Source of the DNA: a virus | DNA length: 44,206 nucleotides | IMG/VR virus record: IMGVR_UViG_3300023240_000035 | Span: 1 to 44,206 of that record | Strand: one strand, 5' to 3' | Shown here: positions 24,592 through 32,602 of the stretch, in pieces | Layout of the letters: the number at the start of each line of letters is the position of its first letter | How positions within the stretch are numbered: position 1 is the stretch's first letter | Made by a program: the position numbers and the translations under genes | The notes under the pieces: model-generated | Told to the model about the DNA's origin: nothing | Seen by the model: only the letters and a program-made list of their open reading frames with translations | Databases searched by the model: none

Positions 24592-25275
24592 ATGTCAAAC
24601 AAAAGTATTAAATGGACTGATAAGCAATTGAACGAATATGTCGATAAAAAAATCGAAAGATTGATTGAAGCAGATATGAAATCTGACGGAGATTCTACTG
24701 AAGTCAAAATGAACAAAATGGTTGATGGAGCAGATAGAAAGCCAGAAGCTAAAGTTTCAGCTACTGAAACTAAATCTGCAAACGTAGCATCTACTGACGC
24801 TACGAAAGTAGTAATGAATACTATGGATAAAGAACAAGGTTCAGATGGAGATGTATCTGCTGCTGTTAAAATTGAAGCTGGAGGTAATATCAAATCTAAG
24901 CAATCAGCTACCGCTGGTATGAAGGATAAGGATGCTACTTCAAAAACTAATCAACCTAAATCTGATTTAGGCGCTCCATTCGATGAAAACGGAGAATCTG
25001 AAATGAACTCTATGGACAGAGAAGTAGATGGAGGAACAAAGACTTATGTTGAAGCTGGATCTGAAGGAGTAGGAAAACAAGCTACTACTGTTGGTCAAAA
25101 GAAAGCTATGGCTAAAGTTGCTGCACCAGACTCTAAAGAAACAAAAGAAAGAATTTCTGATGCTATTCAGATGCCTGAAGGAAAAATGAGTAAAAAAGAA
25201 CTGATTGCATTCGGACTGAATGAAGCAAAAAGAATAAATGGATTAATTTCTTCTAAAAAAAAAAAGGTTAGCTGA
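24592..25275 (+). CDS. Acidic repeat protein, upstream part of a probable frameshifted gene
   Basis: A 227-residue product in this frame, ending VS-stop right after an A11 run. It holds three loosely related units each starting near MN(K/T/S)M (around residues 43, 79 and 140), followed by DG and an Ala/Lys/Gly-rich stretch with ATxG-type ends. The region is Ala/Ser/Thr/Lys/Asp-rich and probably disordered. The last part (KMSKKELIAFGLNEAKRI) is helical. Coding continues directly in the next frame after the A-run, so the full product is likely 420 residues (24592-25855 with one base skipped). Family not recognised; a virion-associated role is guessed from the upstream CTATTTAC motif. Confidence 0.6.
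   Translation: MSNKSIKWTDKQLNEYVDKKIERLIEADMKSDGDSTEVKMNKMVDGADRKPEAKVSATETKSANVASTDATKVVMNTMDKEQGSDGDVSAAVKIEAGGNIKSKQSATAGMKDKDATSKTNQPKSDLGAPFDENGESEMNSMDREVDGGTKTYVEAGSEGVGKQATTVGQKKAMAKVAAPDSKETKERISDAIQMPEGKMSKKELIAFGLNEAKRINGLISSKKKKVS
25255..25265 (+). other. A11 run, candidate slippage or frameshift site
   Basis: Eleven consecutive A bases at the junction of two frames. With A10 (or A13 in the mRNA) the two frames join as SSKKK-RLAENF. Runs of this length cause RNA polymerase slippage in AT-rich genomes, but they are also prone to sequencing and assembly errors. Confidence 0.6.
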
Positions 25276-25855
25276 AAACTTTGAGGATCATATTGATTAC
25301 TTTGATGAACACCATCTCATTAAAAAATTCCCTTTTGCTACTGGTTTTTTAAGCTCACGAAACCAAGAGTTAATGGGAAAGTTCATGGAAGCAACAAGTT
25401 TAACTGGAGTTGCAGTTAAACTTGTTATAAGAACTATTGGACTGGACTGGTTTGATGACTCGCAGCTAAGTGCAGGTGAGGCTAGCATAGCAACTCCAAA
25501 GGTGTTTAATGACATATTACAAAAAACAGAAAACATATTAGTATCAGATAAACTTTACCTTGATTTGTTTTGGGCAGAACAATTAGGTAAAAAAAATATG
25601 GGAGAAAGGTTACTGTATGCTGTTTTGAGTAAAAAAACAAACGTAGGTGACGAGGCAATAAGAGTAGCGGCTAATGAGCATTTCACCGATTCTGTTATTA
25701 ATGCAACTCCGGGTAGTGAGAGTTATTTGCACGAGTGGATTCCTTTTTTAAATTCTGATAATATGGAGATATTAAAATCAAGAGAAATATACAACGATTA
25801 TTTTGATAATTCTGATGATATTGCTGGTGTTAATTTTTCCCAACCAAACTTTTAA
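25265..25855 (+). CDS. Downstream part of the frameshifted gene, without its own start
   Basis: The frame is open from 25247 and reads as ordinary protein from 25265 (RLAENFEDHIDYFDEH and on), about 36 codons before its first ATG at 25373. No ATG, GTG or TTG lies in this leading part, and it has the same composition as the rest, so it is best read as the continuation of the 24592 frame. The part encodes about 196 residues, mostly helical and acidic, with a conserved-looking MEATSLTGVAVKL segment and a FWAEQLGKKNMGERLL helix. An independent product from 25373 (160 residues) remains possible. A strong terminator follows the stop. Function unknown. Confidence 0.6.
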   Translation, partial: RLAENFEDHIDYFDEHHLIKKFPFATGFLSSRNQELMGKFMEATSLTGVAVKLVIRTIGLDWFDDSQLSAGEASIATPKVFNDILQKTENILVSDKLYLDLFWAEQLGKKNMGERLLYAVLSKKTNVGDEAIRVAANEHFTDSVINATPGSESYLHEWIPFLNSDNMEILKSREIYNDYFDNSDDIAGVNFSQPNF

Positions 25856-25862
25856 AATAATA

Positions 25863-25892
25863 AAAAGCCAACTTTAACGAGTTGGCTTTTTT
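25863..25892 (+). terminator. Rho-independent terminator
   Basis: AAAAGCCAAC (25863-25872), 8-base loop, GTTGGCTTTT (25881-25890) with the T-run to 25892. It ends the frameshifted gene. Confidence 0.85.
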
Positions 25893-25911
25893 GTTTTTGA
25901 TAATTAGTTTT

Positions 25912-25919
25912 CTATATTC
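25912..25919 (+). promoter_or_regulatory. CTATATTC, variant of the CTATTTA motif
   Basis: CTATATTC lies 19 bases before the ATG at 25939, the usual spacing of the motif family. The same octamer lies 17 bases before the RuvC-like gene (8019-8026). Support is weak, as only the first part matches the main motif. Confidence 0.25.
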
Positions 25920-25938
25920 AATGAAATTGAAATAGAAG

Positions 25939-28305
25939 ATGAAATTAGATATATCAGAAATTAACGAACTAAAGTCGTTTGTGAAGAGATTCTCGTATAC
26001 AGAATCAAGTGAAGAGGGTGAAAAGTTTTTCTGTAACTGCGGAGCTAACTTTGTTAATCAAGGTTCAAAAGACAATGTTTCTGGAATTAATGATGACAAA
26101 ACAATCTATGCCAACGGAGATCACAGTAACTTTTTAGGAGAGTTTGAAAAAATTTTTGGAGACGTAAGAAGAACTCAGAACGGAGGAGCTATATGCCCTT
26201 CTTGTAGCACAAATTACTTAATCCCAGAAAACAAGAAAAGATTATTTTACACCAAAGATAATTTTGCTACAGGGTTTAATTTCAAACAAGATAAAAATGA
26301 AATAAGTCTTTTTTACTGGAGAGTAAGTCCTAAAGTTGTTTCTTTATCTGAAAACAAAAAAGAAACAGATATTACCGTAAACGGAGAAATGGATGAAAGG
26401 ATTGAATTCGTTCTTTCTTATAAACAGTTAAAAATAGATAAAGAGTCAAAACAGATTTACTATAAATCATTTCACAGCGATGAGTTTAGTGAAATTAAAT
26501 TAAAAGACATATCTAGATCAGTAGATACGTTTTTTAAAAATGAAATAAAAATTATCTTCGGGCTTCATAACTTGCATATGTTTGTAAATGATTTAACAAA
26601 CATAGTTAGTGATACAGATAATATTGACATTTTAGACGGTCTTTTAGGTGAAATAAAAAACACATCAGGTGTAGATGAGCTTTCTAAAGTTATAATAATA
26701 TTCTTATCTATTCTAAGATACTCAAACCTTTCAACTATAGCATTGACGAAAGATCCTATATTTTTATTCGACTTAATAAAAGAATGCGAATTGCCTGATG
26801 AAGAGGTAATGGTGAAACAAAAAATCACAAAGCCAATTAAGATATTTAACTTTTTGACTCAAACCTATGTAGACAAACTTAACGAGTATATTGATGCCGA
26901 TAACAGAGAAGTTCATGATTTTGTTTATAAATCAAAAACCTTAATGGAAACAGTAGAAGTTGTGACCGTAATCAAAGTGGAAGAGAACGTCATGGAGAAT
27001 TTTACGGATGAAGACGGAAAGGAAAGCCAGCGTGTCGTGATGCAGAAAAAAACAAGAATTGACAAAGAGACTGGAAAAGAAATTGAGTATGAAGTCCCAA
27101 AGACCAAAATGGTTGACAAAGAGGTTAAGTCTGAGGAGTTAGTTGTTAAGGAAGGTGAAGAAGAAAAAGAGCTTGTGTTAAAAATTAGGAATCAAAAAGA
27201 AATTGATAAAGTAGCAGAGAACACTAGACTGAAAATGGCTCATAAGGGTATGCAGAAAGAAACGTCTAAAGGAGATGGTATGACTGTTATGGAAATAATT
27301 GAAGATGGAACTATCTCTAAATTCATCTATAATAAGCTTAGAAACTTTTCTGATTATAAAAGTTTATTAAAGTATTTCAAATTCTATGATAAACACGAAG
27401 TAATCAACATTCTGACAAAACACAAAATAGACATACTAAGACACTTGATTGATGAGAATACTGGGATTTATTTTAGAGATAAAATGGACCTCAGAGAGCT
27501 TGACCAAGTTATCTCGCTAACAGTTTCTTTCGCAAGGACTAAAACACTTGCAAGATACAGGTTGGAAGAAGGTTCTGATTTATCTAAAAAAGATGATGAA
27601 ATAGAAACAAACTACGCACTGATTAGAGAGTTTGATTGGAATTTCTATGATGATGCATTATTAATGTTGGAAGAGTTTAACCAGATGCTGTCTGAAAAAC
27701 CTGAGCAAGCAAAACATTATGATCGTAAAAAGTATTTCAATAAAATAAAAGAATTTGATAAACTTAAAAAGTATCATGATAATTTAGTTACAAGATATTC
27801 TTTTATCAAACAAGAATATGGAGGAGAAAGTCCTTTCACTAAATTCACAACTAAATTTAAATATTTAGAAGAGAACCCAAATTATACTGGGAAAATAAAA
27901 GTGAAAATCCTAGACAACGTTCAGGATTTTATAGCAGAAGGAGAAGAGATGTCCCACTCTGCTGGTAATTATGGAAACAAAGTTAGTTCGGGGTACTATT
28001 TGGTAGCTAAACTAATTGATGAGTCTGTAGGTGTCCCTAAAGAAGAAATGTCAAGGTTTACAATAGGGTTTAACTACAACGCTTATTCAGGTCTTGAGTT
28101 TCACCAATTAAAGTCATACCACAACCAATTGGCTTCAGATAGAGTGAGAGTTTTAGTTATGGACTGGATGACTCAAAACGAAATTTCTTATATGCCTCTA
28201 AATGACATTAAATTAAGAGGAGACGGAACTACTAATGATTTAGATATATCTGTAAATGAATCAATAGATAAGTCTGATAAATGGGAAGGTTTTAAAGATG
28301 AATAA
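25939..28305 (+). CDS. PcfJ-like protein with N-terminal zinc ribbon
   Basis: A 788-residue protein. Near the N-terminus CNC (Cys32, Cys34) and CPSC (Cys86, Cys89) form a likely zinc ribbon. The middle is long, charged and helical, with a Glu/Lys/Val-rich stretch at about 335-430. At about 665-745 a PcfJ-like core appears: an EGEEMSHSAGNY segment, a strand ending GYYLVAKL, a strand FTIGFNY, then FHQLKSYHN and a terminal helix ending MDWM. PcfJ is known from conjugative plasmids and phages, but its biochemical role is unclear. The usual MxHCV Cys is Ser here, whereas the second copy at 36364 keeps MKHCV. The stop overlaps the next start by 8 bases. Confidence 0.65.
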   Translation: MKLDISEINELKSFVKRFSYTESSEEGEKFFCNCGANFVNQGSKDNVSGINDDKTIYANGDHSNFLGEFEKIFGDVRRTQNGGAICPSCSTNYLIPENKKRLFYTKDNFATGFNFKQDKNEISLFYWRVSPKVVSLSENKKETDITVNGEMDERIEFVLSYKQLKIDKESKQIYYKSFHSDEFSEIKLKDISRSVDTFFKNEIKIIFGLHNLHMFVNDLTNIVSDTDNIDILDGLLGEIKNTSGVDELSKVIIIFLSILRYSNLSTIALTKDPIFLFDLIKECELPDEEVMVKQKITKPIKIFNFLTQTYVDKLNEYIDADNREVHDFVYKSKTLMETVEVVTVIKVEENVMENFTDEDGKESQRVVMQKKTRIDKETGKEIEYEVPKTKMVDKEVKSEELVVKEGEEEKELVLKIRNQKEIDKVAENTRLKMAHKGMQKETSKGDGMTVMEIIEDGTISKFIYNKLRNFSDYKSLLKYFKFYDKHEVINILTKHKIDILRHLIDENTGIYFRDKMDLRELDQVISLTVSFARTKTLARYRLEEGSDLSKKDDEIETNYALIREFDWNFYDDALLMLEEFNQMLSEKPEQAKHYDRKKYFNKIKEFDKLKKYHDNLVTRYSFIKQEYGGESPFTKFTTKFKYLEENPNYTGKIKVKILDNVQDFIAEGEEMSHSAGNYGNKVSSGYYLVAKLIDESVGVPKEEMSRFTIGFNYNAYSGLEFHQLKSYHNQLASDRVRVLVMDWMTQNEISYMPLNDIKLRGDGTTNDLDISVNESIDKSDKWEGFKDE

Positions 28306-28675
28306 CTATTTCATTTACGACAAGAACAACTTTCTTACTGACTACTTTGAATTCAAAGAAGGCTTTCTTAAATGTCATTATAATTTAAGGGGCAATATTT
28401 TAATAAAAAAGTTTCGCCAAGAGGATGAGAATGGAGCTTGCTATTTGAAATCTAAAATTGAATTTGAAGATATTCCTTTGAAGTTGGAGTATATGAGAAT
28501 TGTTGGAGAGCCAAGAATAGTCGTTGCCAAGGTAAATGAAGGTTATTTGAAGCACACTTACAACGAAGGTCGGCAACCTAAGATAATCAAAGAAATCCGA
28601 ATAGAAGATGACCTTGCTTATTCTTATAGCGTAAAGACTGAATTAATTGATAAGATTCTCAAAATTACCAAATAA
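28298..28675 (+). CDS. Hypothetical protein
   Basis: A 125-residue protein overlapping the PcfJ-like gene by 8 bases, so probably translated with it. It looks beta-rich, with alternating charged and hydrophobic residues (FIYDKNNFLTDYFEF, YSYSVKTELIDKIL). No known domain. Its position suggests a partner of the PcfJ-like protein, without direct evidence. Confidence 0.5.
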   Translation: MNNYFIYDKNNFLTDYFEFKEGFLKCHYNLRGNILIKKFRQEDENGACYLKSKIEFEDIPLKLEYMRIVGEPRIVVAKVNEGYLKHTYNEGRQPKIIKEIRIEDDLAYSYSVKTELIDKILKITK

Positions 28676-28679
28676 TTAG

Positions 28680-28687
28680 CTATTTAC
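28680..28687 (+). promoter_or_regulatory. CTATTTAC motif
   Basis: CTATTTACTCTAAAAG, with the octamer ending 14 bases before the ATG at 28701. Closely similar to CTATTTACTTTAAAA at 32579. Confidence 0.4.
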
Positions 28688-28700
28688 TCTAAAAGCAGTT

Positions 28701-29180
28701 ATGGGTAAAATTTCTATTAAAAACTACTATCTAAATATTTTAGCTGAATCAGATGATCAGGTGTACATTGATGAATCTATAGTTCTAGATGTTGCTGATG
28801 TTTCATTTGACCCAAAAGAAGATTATATTCGGTTAGATTTCACAACTACTTTCGGGAAGAAAATGAGTCTTCTAACAAAGTATAGTCACTTTAAAAATTG
28901 GTTCAGCAAAAACAAAGAAGACAGCAAAAAAGATATTTACACTTCTTTTATTAAAGAATTCATCAAATGTTCCGAAGAGAAAAAAGAAGAAGAAAAGGAA
29001 GAAGAGGTTAATGAAATAATCGATGATTCAGGGCAAATTATGGGAGACGATATAATGCCTATAAACAACGCTTCTCTAGCAGGAACTAGTATATGGGATA
29101 CAGATAAGGTTTATAAAATTATACCAAAAATTTCAAGAAGTTTTATGGGTGACCTTGGGATTGGCGTAATTTCGTGGTAA
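28701..29180 (+). CDS. Hypothetical protein
   Basis: A 159-residue protein led by the CTATTTAC motif. The first 80 residues look alpha/beta with acidic surfaces; a Lys/Glu-rich coil follows (EEKKEEEKEEEVNE). The last part is Gly/Ile-rich (FMGDLGIGVISW). It starts a run of small same-strand genes to 30547. Family not recognised. Confidence 0.5.
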   Translation: MGKISIKNYYLNILAESDDQVYIDESIVLDVADVSFDPKEDYIRLDFTTTFGKKMSLLTKYSHFKNWFSKNKEDSKKDIYTSFIKEFIKCSEEKKEEEKEEEVNEIIDDSGQIMGDDIMPINNASLAGTSIWDTDKVYKIIPKISRSFMGDLGIGVISW

Positions 29181-29220
29181 GTTGGTTTGCGCATCATTAC
29201 TTGGTAAAAAAGAAAAAAAA

Positions 29221-29658
29221 ATGAGTGAAACAGAAAAAAAAGATAAAGATGTTCAGAGAATGAGAGATCTTGTTAAGTCTTTCAACAGCAAGCAAGAGGT
29301 TTATAAATTAGATAAACCAGAGCTTAATGAGGAAAAGATTAAAGAAGATATAGCTCGTATGAACAAGAACCTTAATGCAGAAGAAGTTAATGAAAACTTT
29401 TATTCTCAGGGAGGGACTAATGCCGGAATGACTTCTCTTAGTACAGTTGACACAATCATTTCAGATTCTACTACAAACGGAGCTTCACTTAGACCAGAGG
29501 AAGCTTTTAAAGTTTCTTTAATGAGAACTTTAGAGTCTGGAGCGCCAATAAACAACATAGGATTCTACGATGAGGTTAACTGGCATCTATCAAAATTAGG
29601 TCATGGCTCTAGAAACCCAATCGATATCAAAGGAGAAATATTCAAATTAATAAAGTAA
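29221..29658 (+). CDS. Hypothetical protein
   Basis: A 145-residue protein. The ATG at 29221 follows an A-rich leader (AAAAAAGAAAAAAA) and is preferred over a TTG at 29182 that would add 13 residues. The N-terminal 60 residues are a charged helix; then comes a Gly/Ser/Thr-rich linker and a C-terminal helical domain with GFYDEVNWHLSKLGHGSRNPIDI. No known domain. It is two bases from the next GTG start. Confidence 0.5.
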   Translation: MSETEKKDKDVQRMRDLVKSFNSKQEVYKLDKPELNEEKIKEDIARMNKNLNAEEVNENFYSQGGTNAGMTSLSTVDTIISDSTTNGASLRPEEAFKVSLMRTLESGAPINNIGFYDEVNWHLSKLGHGSRNPIDIKGEIFKLIK

Positions 29659-29660
29659 CT

Positions 29661-30191
29661 GTGAATTTATTAGAAAAAATAAGAGAAATAGTAATTGAGT
29701 CTTTTGATTTTAATAACAACAAAACATTCACACCTAACACTCAAGTGTCATCATCTGCGCAAGAGGCTCTAAGAGCCGTTCAGAAGAAAGATTTAACCTC
29801 TAACGGAGGGAATGAAGGTAGTGGGAAAAGAAAGGCTCAAGACTTAGCTAACAAGAAGACTCAAAGTTTTGGTGAAATGAAACGACTTAGAGCTTTTTTT
29901 GCAAACAACTCAAACGCAGTTCAGGAAGAACAAAGCTCTGGAAAGAACTTAGACACTTCAGGACTTCTTCAGGCTTGGGGTCTTCATGGAGGAGATGCAT
30001 GCAGAACTTGGGTTGACAGCGAACTAGAGAGGGTAAACACAGGAAACACAAGAACAAAGCAAAACCTTCAAAAAGCGGGAGGAGCTGGAGAGGGTAAAGG
30101 GATGGGGATATTTGACAGTCCTACAGATAATAAAGAAACCAGAACACACTCTGCTTGGAGTAAGGTTAAAAATAGAGAGCAAAACAAATAA
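29661..30191 (+). CDS. Hypothetical protein with GTG start
   Basis: A 176-residue protein starting at a GTG two bases after the previous stop, probably by reinitiation. A short N-terminal helix (LLEKIREIVIESF) is followed by a Gln/Asn/Ser-rich stretch, then a helical segment with FGEMKRLRAFFANN and LLQAWGLHGGDACRTWVDSEL, which looks like a conserved domain core, and a Gly/Lys-rich tail. I have an impression of similar helical cores in other phage proteins but cannot name the family. Confidence 0.5.
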   Translation: MNLLEKIREIVIESFDFNNNKTFTPNTQVSSSAQEALRAVQKKDLTSNGGNEGSGKRKAQDLANKKTQSFGEMKRLRAFFANNSNAVQEEQSSGKNLDTSGLLQAWGLHGGDACRTWVDSELERVNTGNTRTKQNLQKAGGAGEGKGMGIFDSPTDNKETRTHSAWSKVKNREQNK

Positions 30192-30238
30192 TTGATATTC
30201 ATCGGTAGTGTGAGTATATTGGTTAAAAGAAAAAGAGT

Positions 30239-30547
30239 ATGGAAGTTACGAAATCAGATATAGTACAAGAGCTGCTTGACAATAATAAAATAACAGCAGC
30301 AGAGGCTGTGATTCTGTTAAAAGAAACAATATATGTAGAAGGAACAACTGGGTGGGGAAAGTCTGTGAGACCCCCAAATCAAGAATCAAGTAAACAGTTA
30401 CTATACGACATACATAACCCAGTTGTGATAAATCAAGACCCAATAGTAACCAACGACAATTTTTGCGGCAACTCATGTGGTGATTGGTGTAAGTGTGCAA
30501 ATAGAGAAAAACCTAACCAAAGTGGTGATTTAATTTTCTCTGATTAA
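30239..30547 (+). CDS. Small protein with four-Cys cluster
   Basis: A 102-residue protein. The N-terminal 35 residues are helical (TKSDIVQELLDNNKITAAEAVILLK). Near the C-terminus Cys76, Cys80, Cys84 and Cys86 lie in a CX3CX3CXC pattern that could bind zinc or form disulfides. The middle is Asn/Pro/Val-rich and extended. Family not recognised. Confidence 0.45.
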   Translation: MEVTKSDIVQELLDNNKITAAEAVILLKETIYVEGTTGWGKSVRPPNQESSKQLLYDIHNPVVINQDPIVTNDNFCGNSCGDWCKCANREKPNQSGDLIFSD

Positions 30548-30590
30548 ATAACTTTTTGTATTTTTATAGAAATTATAAAAAAATCAAAAA

Positions 30591-31187
30591 ATGAGTACAG
30601 TATTTGGAAACACGGCTATAACAGCGGTATTAGGAGAGACAACAATAACTCCAGACATGGAGGCAAGCATAGAATTTGCAGATGCGGATGACGAGTTAGT
30701 AGAGATTTGTGATTTCATTTTAAAGCATTCCCCTTATAACATGAACATTGACATAGAAAGGTTAAAGTTTTTATACACTACAAATTCTAAAAAGGAAGGT
30801 GGAAGATATGTTATGGGAAGTGTAATTGCGAGATCAGAAATGGAAAAAGCAATTATGAATGATTTCGATTATATCATATGCCTTTACCAACCTGTTTGGA
30901 AAGATTTAGATTCAGTTAACAAAGTTATTCAATTAGATAAGTTAATGTGCGGAATCAACATAGACGAGAAAGAAGATGGGTCAGTGAAGTTTAGAAAAAA
31001 CACTTATGACTCAAGAGAGTTTACTGATAACATGAGATTCTTCGGAGCAGAAAAAGTAATGAATAGCACAGATCTTGTTCACCAAACAGCTACTCAGATA
31101 GAAGAAAAAATGAAAGAAGCTAAGAAAAACGCTAAAAAAGGAATGTCAGACAATGGGTTTGATAATTTCATTGAAAACGATGCTTAA
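30591..31187 (+). CDS. Putative-metallopeptidase-like protein lacking the HExxH motif
   Basis: A 198-residue protein. The order of elements, a RYVMGSVIARSEMEKAI segment, a strand FDYIICLYQPVWKDL, a helix VNKVIQLDKLMCGI, a GSVKF strand, then YDSREFTDNMRFFGAE, follows the layout of the phage putative metallopeptidase family, where the helix normally carries HExxH and the following part a HD..EF....YG motif. Here the helix reads IQLDKLMC, without His or Glu, and the HD is YD. If related, it has lost catalysis and may be structural. The C-terminus is a Lys-rich helix. The identification is by pattern only. Confidence 0.45.
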   Translation: MSTVFGNTAITAVLGETTITPDMEASIEFADADDELVEICDFILKHSPYNMNIDIERLKFLYTTNSKKEGGRYVMGSVIARSEMEKAIMNDFDYIICLYQPVWKDLDSVNKVIQLDKLMCGINIDEKEDGSVKFRKNTYDSREFTDNMRFFGAEKVMNSTDLVHQTATQIEEKMKEAKKNAKKGMSDNGFDNFIENDA

Positions 31188-31443
31188 GAAGAAAGAAATA
31201 TTTGAGAGGTTAAAAATCTCATACATAATTGATAGAGAAAACATCATGAATCATATGAATAAGATGATAAATAATCATGATGTTTTCCTTATTGATGAAT
31301 CAAAGTTAAAAGAACAAATTGATAAGCTGGGCGTAATTGAGCAATCTATAGAACAGGTTTCTTATTTTATAAACCAACTTTCTCAAGATATAGAAAATGG
31401 TAATAGTTTTAAAGGGAGTACTGATAATCCTGCTAGTGATTGA
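31180..31443 (+). CDS. Hypothetical helical protein
   Basis: An 87-residue protein. The ATG at 31180 gives an 8-base overlap with the previous gene; an earlier in-frame ATG at 31153 would lie deeper inside it. The product is helical with a Glu/Gln/Ile-rich coil in the second half. It overlaps the next gene by 47 bases. Family not recognised. Confidence 0.45.
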   Translation: MLKKKEIFERLKISYIIDRENIMNHMNKMINNHDVFLIDESKLKEQIDKLGVIEQSIEQVSYFINQLSQDIENGNSFKGSTDNPASD

Positions 31444-31639
31444 TATACTAGTGTTCAGAGTTCTGCTCACAGATTGGAAGCAAACAAAAAAAGCAGAGTC
31501 ATATGAAAATTCTTCTCCGATGGAAAGAATTCGCATAAACGTGATTAGTTGGTTTGTTTTTGCTGCGCTTTTGATTTTCGGTTTATTTTTGATATATTTC
31601 ACTATATCATCAATAGATGTCAAACCACTATGGGAATAA
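31397..31639 (+). CDS. Small two-span membrane protein
   Basis: An 80-residue protein with two hydrophobic segments, about residues 2-23 (VIVLKGVLIILLVIDILVF) and 49-70 (VISWFVFAALLIFGLFLIYF), joined by a charged loop. Size and layout are compatible with a class II holin, though the endolysin lies 11 kb away and no other lysis gene is adjacent, so this stays speculative. It overlaps both neighbours, suggesting coupled translation. Confidence 0.5.
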   Translation: MVIVLKGVLIILLVIDILVFRVLLTDWKQTKKAESYENSSPMERIRINVISWFVFAALLIFGLFLIYFTISSIDVKPLWE

Positions 31640-31953
31640 AGAAAAGTTGGAAACAATGCCGAGTAAGATTTTATCTTAAAAATTTAATCTGGAATTATAA
31701 ATTCTGGTTAAATGCAAAGCCTATGTATGGAAAAAAATCATATAAAATAATAGTCAACGAAATAAACAAAGATCTTAATCCAAATTTTGATTATTTTTAT
31801 GATGACCACAAAGAAAAATTTAAAACAAAAGATACTAAAAGATTTTTAGGATATGTGTATAAAAACAAAACCTATCTCGACAACCCCGGTATTCAAGGAG
31901 AGTTAGAAGAAACTTGGAATGCTTGGATTAAAAAAGGGTTGATTAACAACTAA
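31630..31953 (+). CDS. Hypothetical basic protein
   Basis: A 107-residue protein. The ATG at 31630 overlaps the end of the membrane-protein gene by 10 bases; the upstream in-frame ATG at 31549 lies within that gene. It is basic and rich in Tyr, Trp, Lys and Asn (FYLKNLIWNYKFWLNAKPMYGKK, then TWNAWIKKGL). No known domain. Confidence 0.45.
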   Translation: MGIKKSWKQCRVRFYLKNLIWNYKFWLNAKPMYGKKSYKIIVNEINKDLNPNFDYFYDDHKEKFKTKDTKRFLGYVYKNKTYLDNPGIQGELEETWNAWIKKGLINN

Positions 31954-31985
31954 TTTAAGTAACACAAAAACTAAAATTTAATAAA

Positions 31986-32222
31986 ATGGCTCATTCTAAT
32001 GACAAACTAAAACCAAGTAGTGATTTACACGCATCATTAGCACCCATTGTTTTTGATAATGTTCGCTCTACGGTTGAGCGAAAAAGCAACAGAAAACGAC
32101 AATGCTACGGAACAGGTAGTGCTATTTTAAAAGGAGATAAGTATATTAATCATCAATTTAGGTATGATGGCAGAATAGTAACAGTAAGCTTCTGCAAAGA
32201 CTGCTTCAATGGCTCTAACTAG
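31986..32222 (+). CDS. Small zinc-finger-like protein
   Basis: A 78-residue protein. Cys40, His56, Cys70 and Cys73 (QCYGTGSAILKGDKY to SFCKDCF) could form a zinc-binding treble-clef-like site, with the KGDKY and FRYDGR strands between. The N-terminus is polar. It follows a short A-rich leader and converges with the next minus-strand gene, overlapping it by 8 bases. Confidence 0.5.
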   Translation: MAHSNDKLKPSSDLHASLAPIVFDNVRSTVERKSNRKRQCYGTGSAILKGDKYINHQFRYDGRIVTVSFCKDCFNGSN

Positions 32223-32529
32223 TCTCTATAAGTCTCAGAATTATCTGTTCAAACTTTACCTTATCTTCATAGCTAAGAGTTGAAATTAAATTTGAACTCC
32301 TCAAATCATTTAAGCTTATCATAGACTTACCATCCTTCTTGTCTGGTTTTTTGTTTGATGTATTTAAATCATCATACAAATCTAGTATTCCAATACTTTT
32401 TGTAGCGGATCTTTTCCCTTTAATCCTCAATTCTATTATTTGAGTTCCAGTTAGAGTTATAATTATGTTTTTTTCTTCAACCAATTCAGAGGATTCTCTT
32501 GAGAGGTCTTTGTTTAATAAAGTTGCCAT
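32215..32529 (-). CDS. Hypothetical protein
   Basis: A 104-residue protein on the minus strand, facing away from the 921-residue gene. It has a beta-like stretch (NIIITLTGTQIIELRIKG), a Lys/Asp/Asn-rich loop, and a terminal helix (DKVKFEQIILRLIET). No known domain. TAACGTAA just upstream also occurs before the minus-strand frame at 19849, but the match is short. Confidence 0.45.
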   Translation of the reverse strand: MATLLNKDLSRESSELVEEKNIIITLTGTQIIELRIKGKRSATKSIGILDLYDDLNTSNKKPDKKDGKSMISLNDLRSSNLISTLSYEDKVKFEQIILRLIETS

Positions 32530-32578
32530 ATTACTATAACGTAAGAAATTAAAAAATGTTTCAATTGCTAATTTTTAA

Positions 32579-32586
32579 CTATTTAC
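32579..32586 (+). promoter_or_regulatory. CTATTTAC motif
   Basis: CTATTTACTTTAAAA, with the octamer ending 17 bases before the ATG at 32603. It matches the copy at 28680 at nearly every base over 15 positions. Confidence 0.4.
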
Positions 32587-32602
32587 TTTAAAATGCACTC
32601 AA

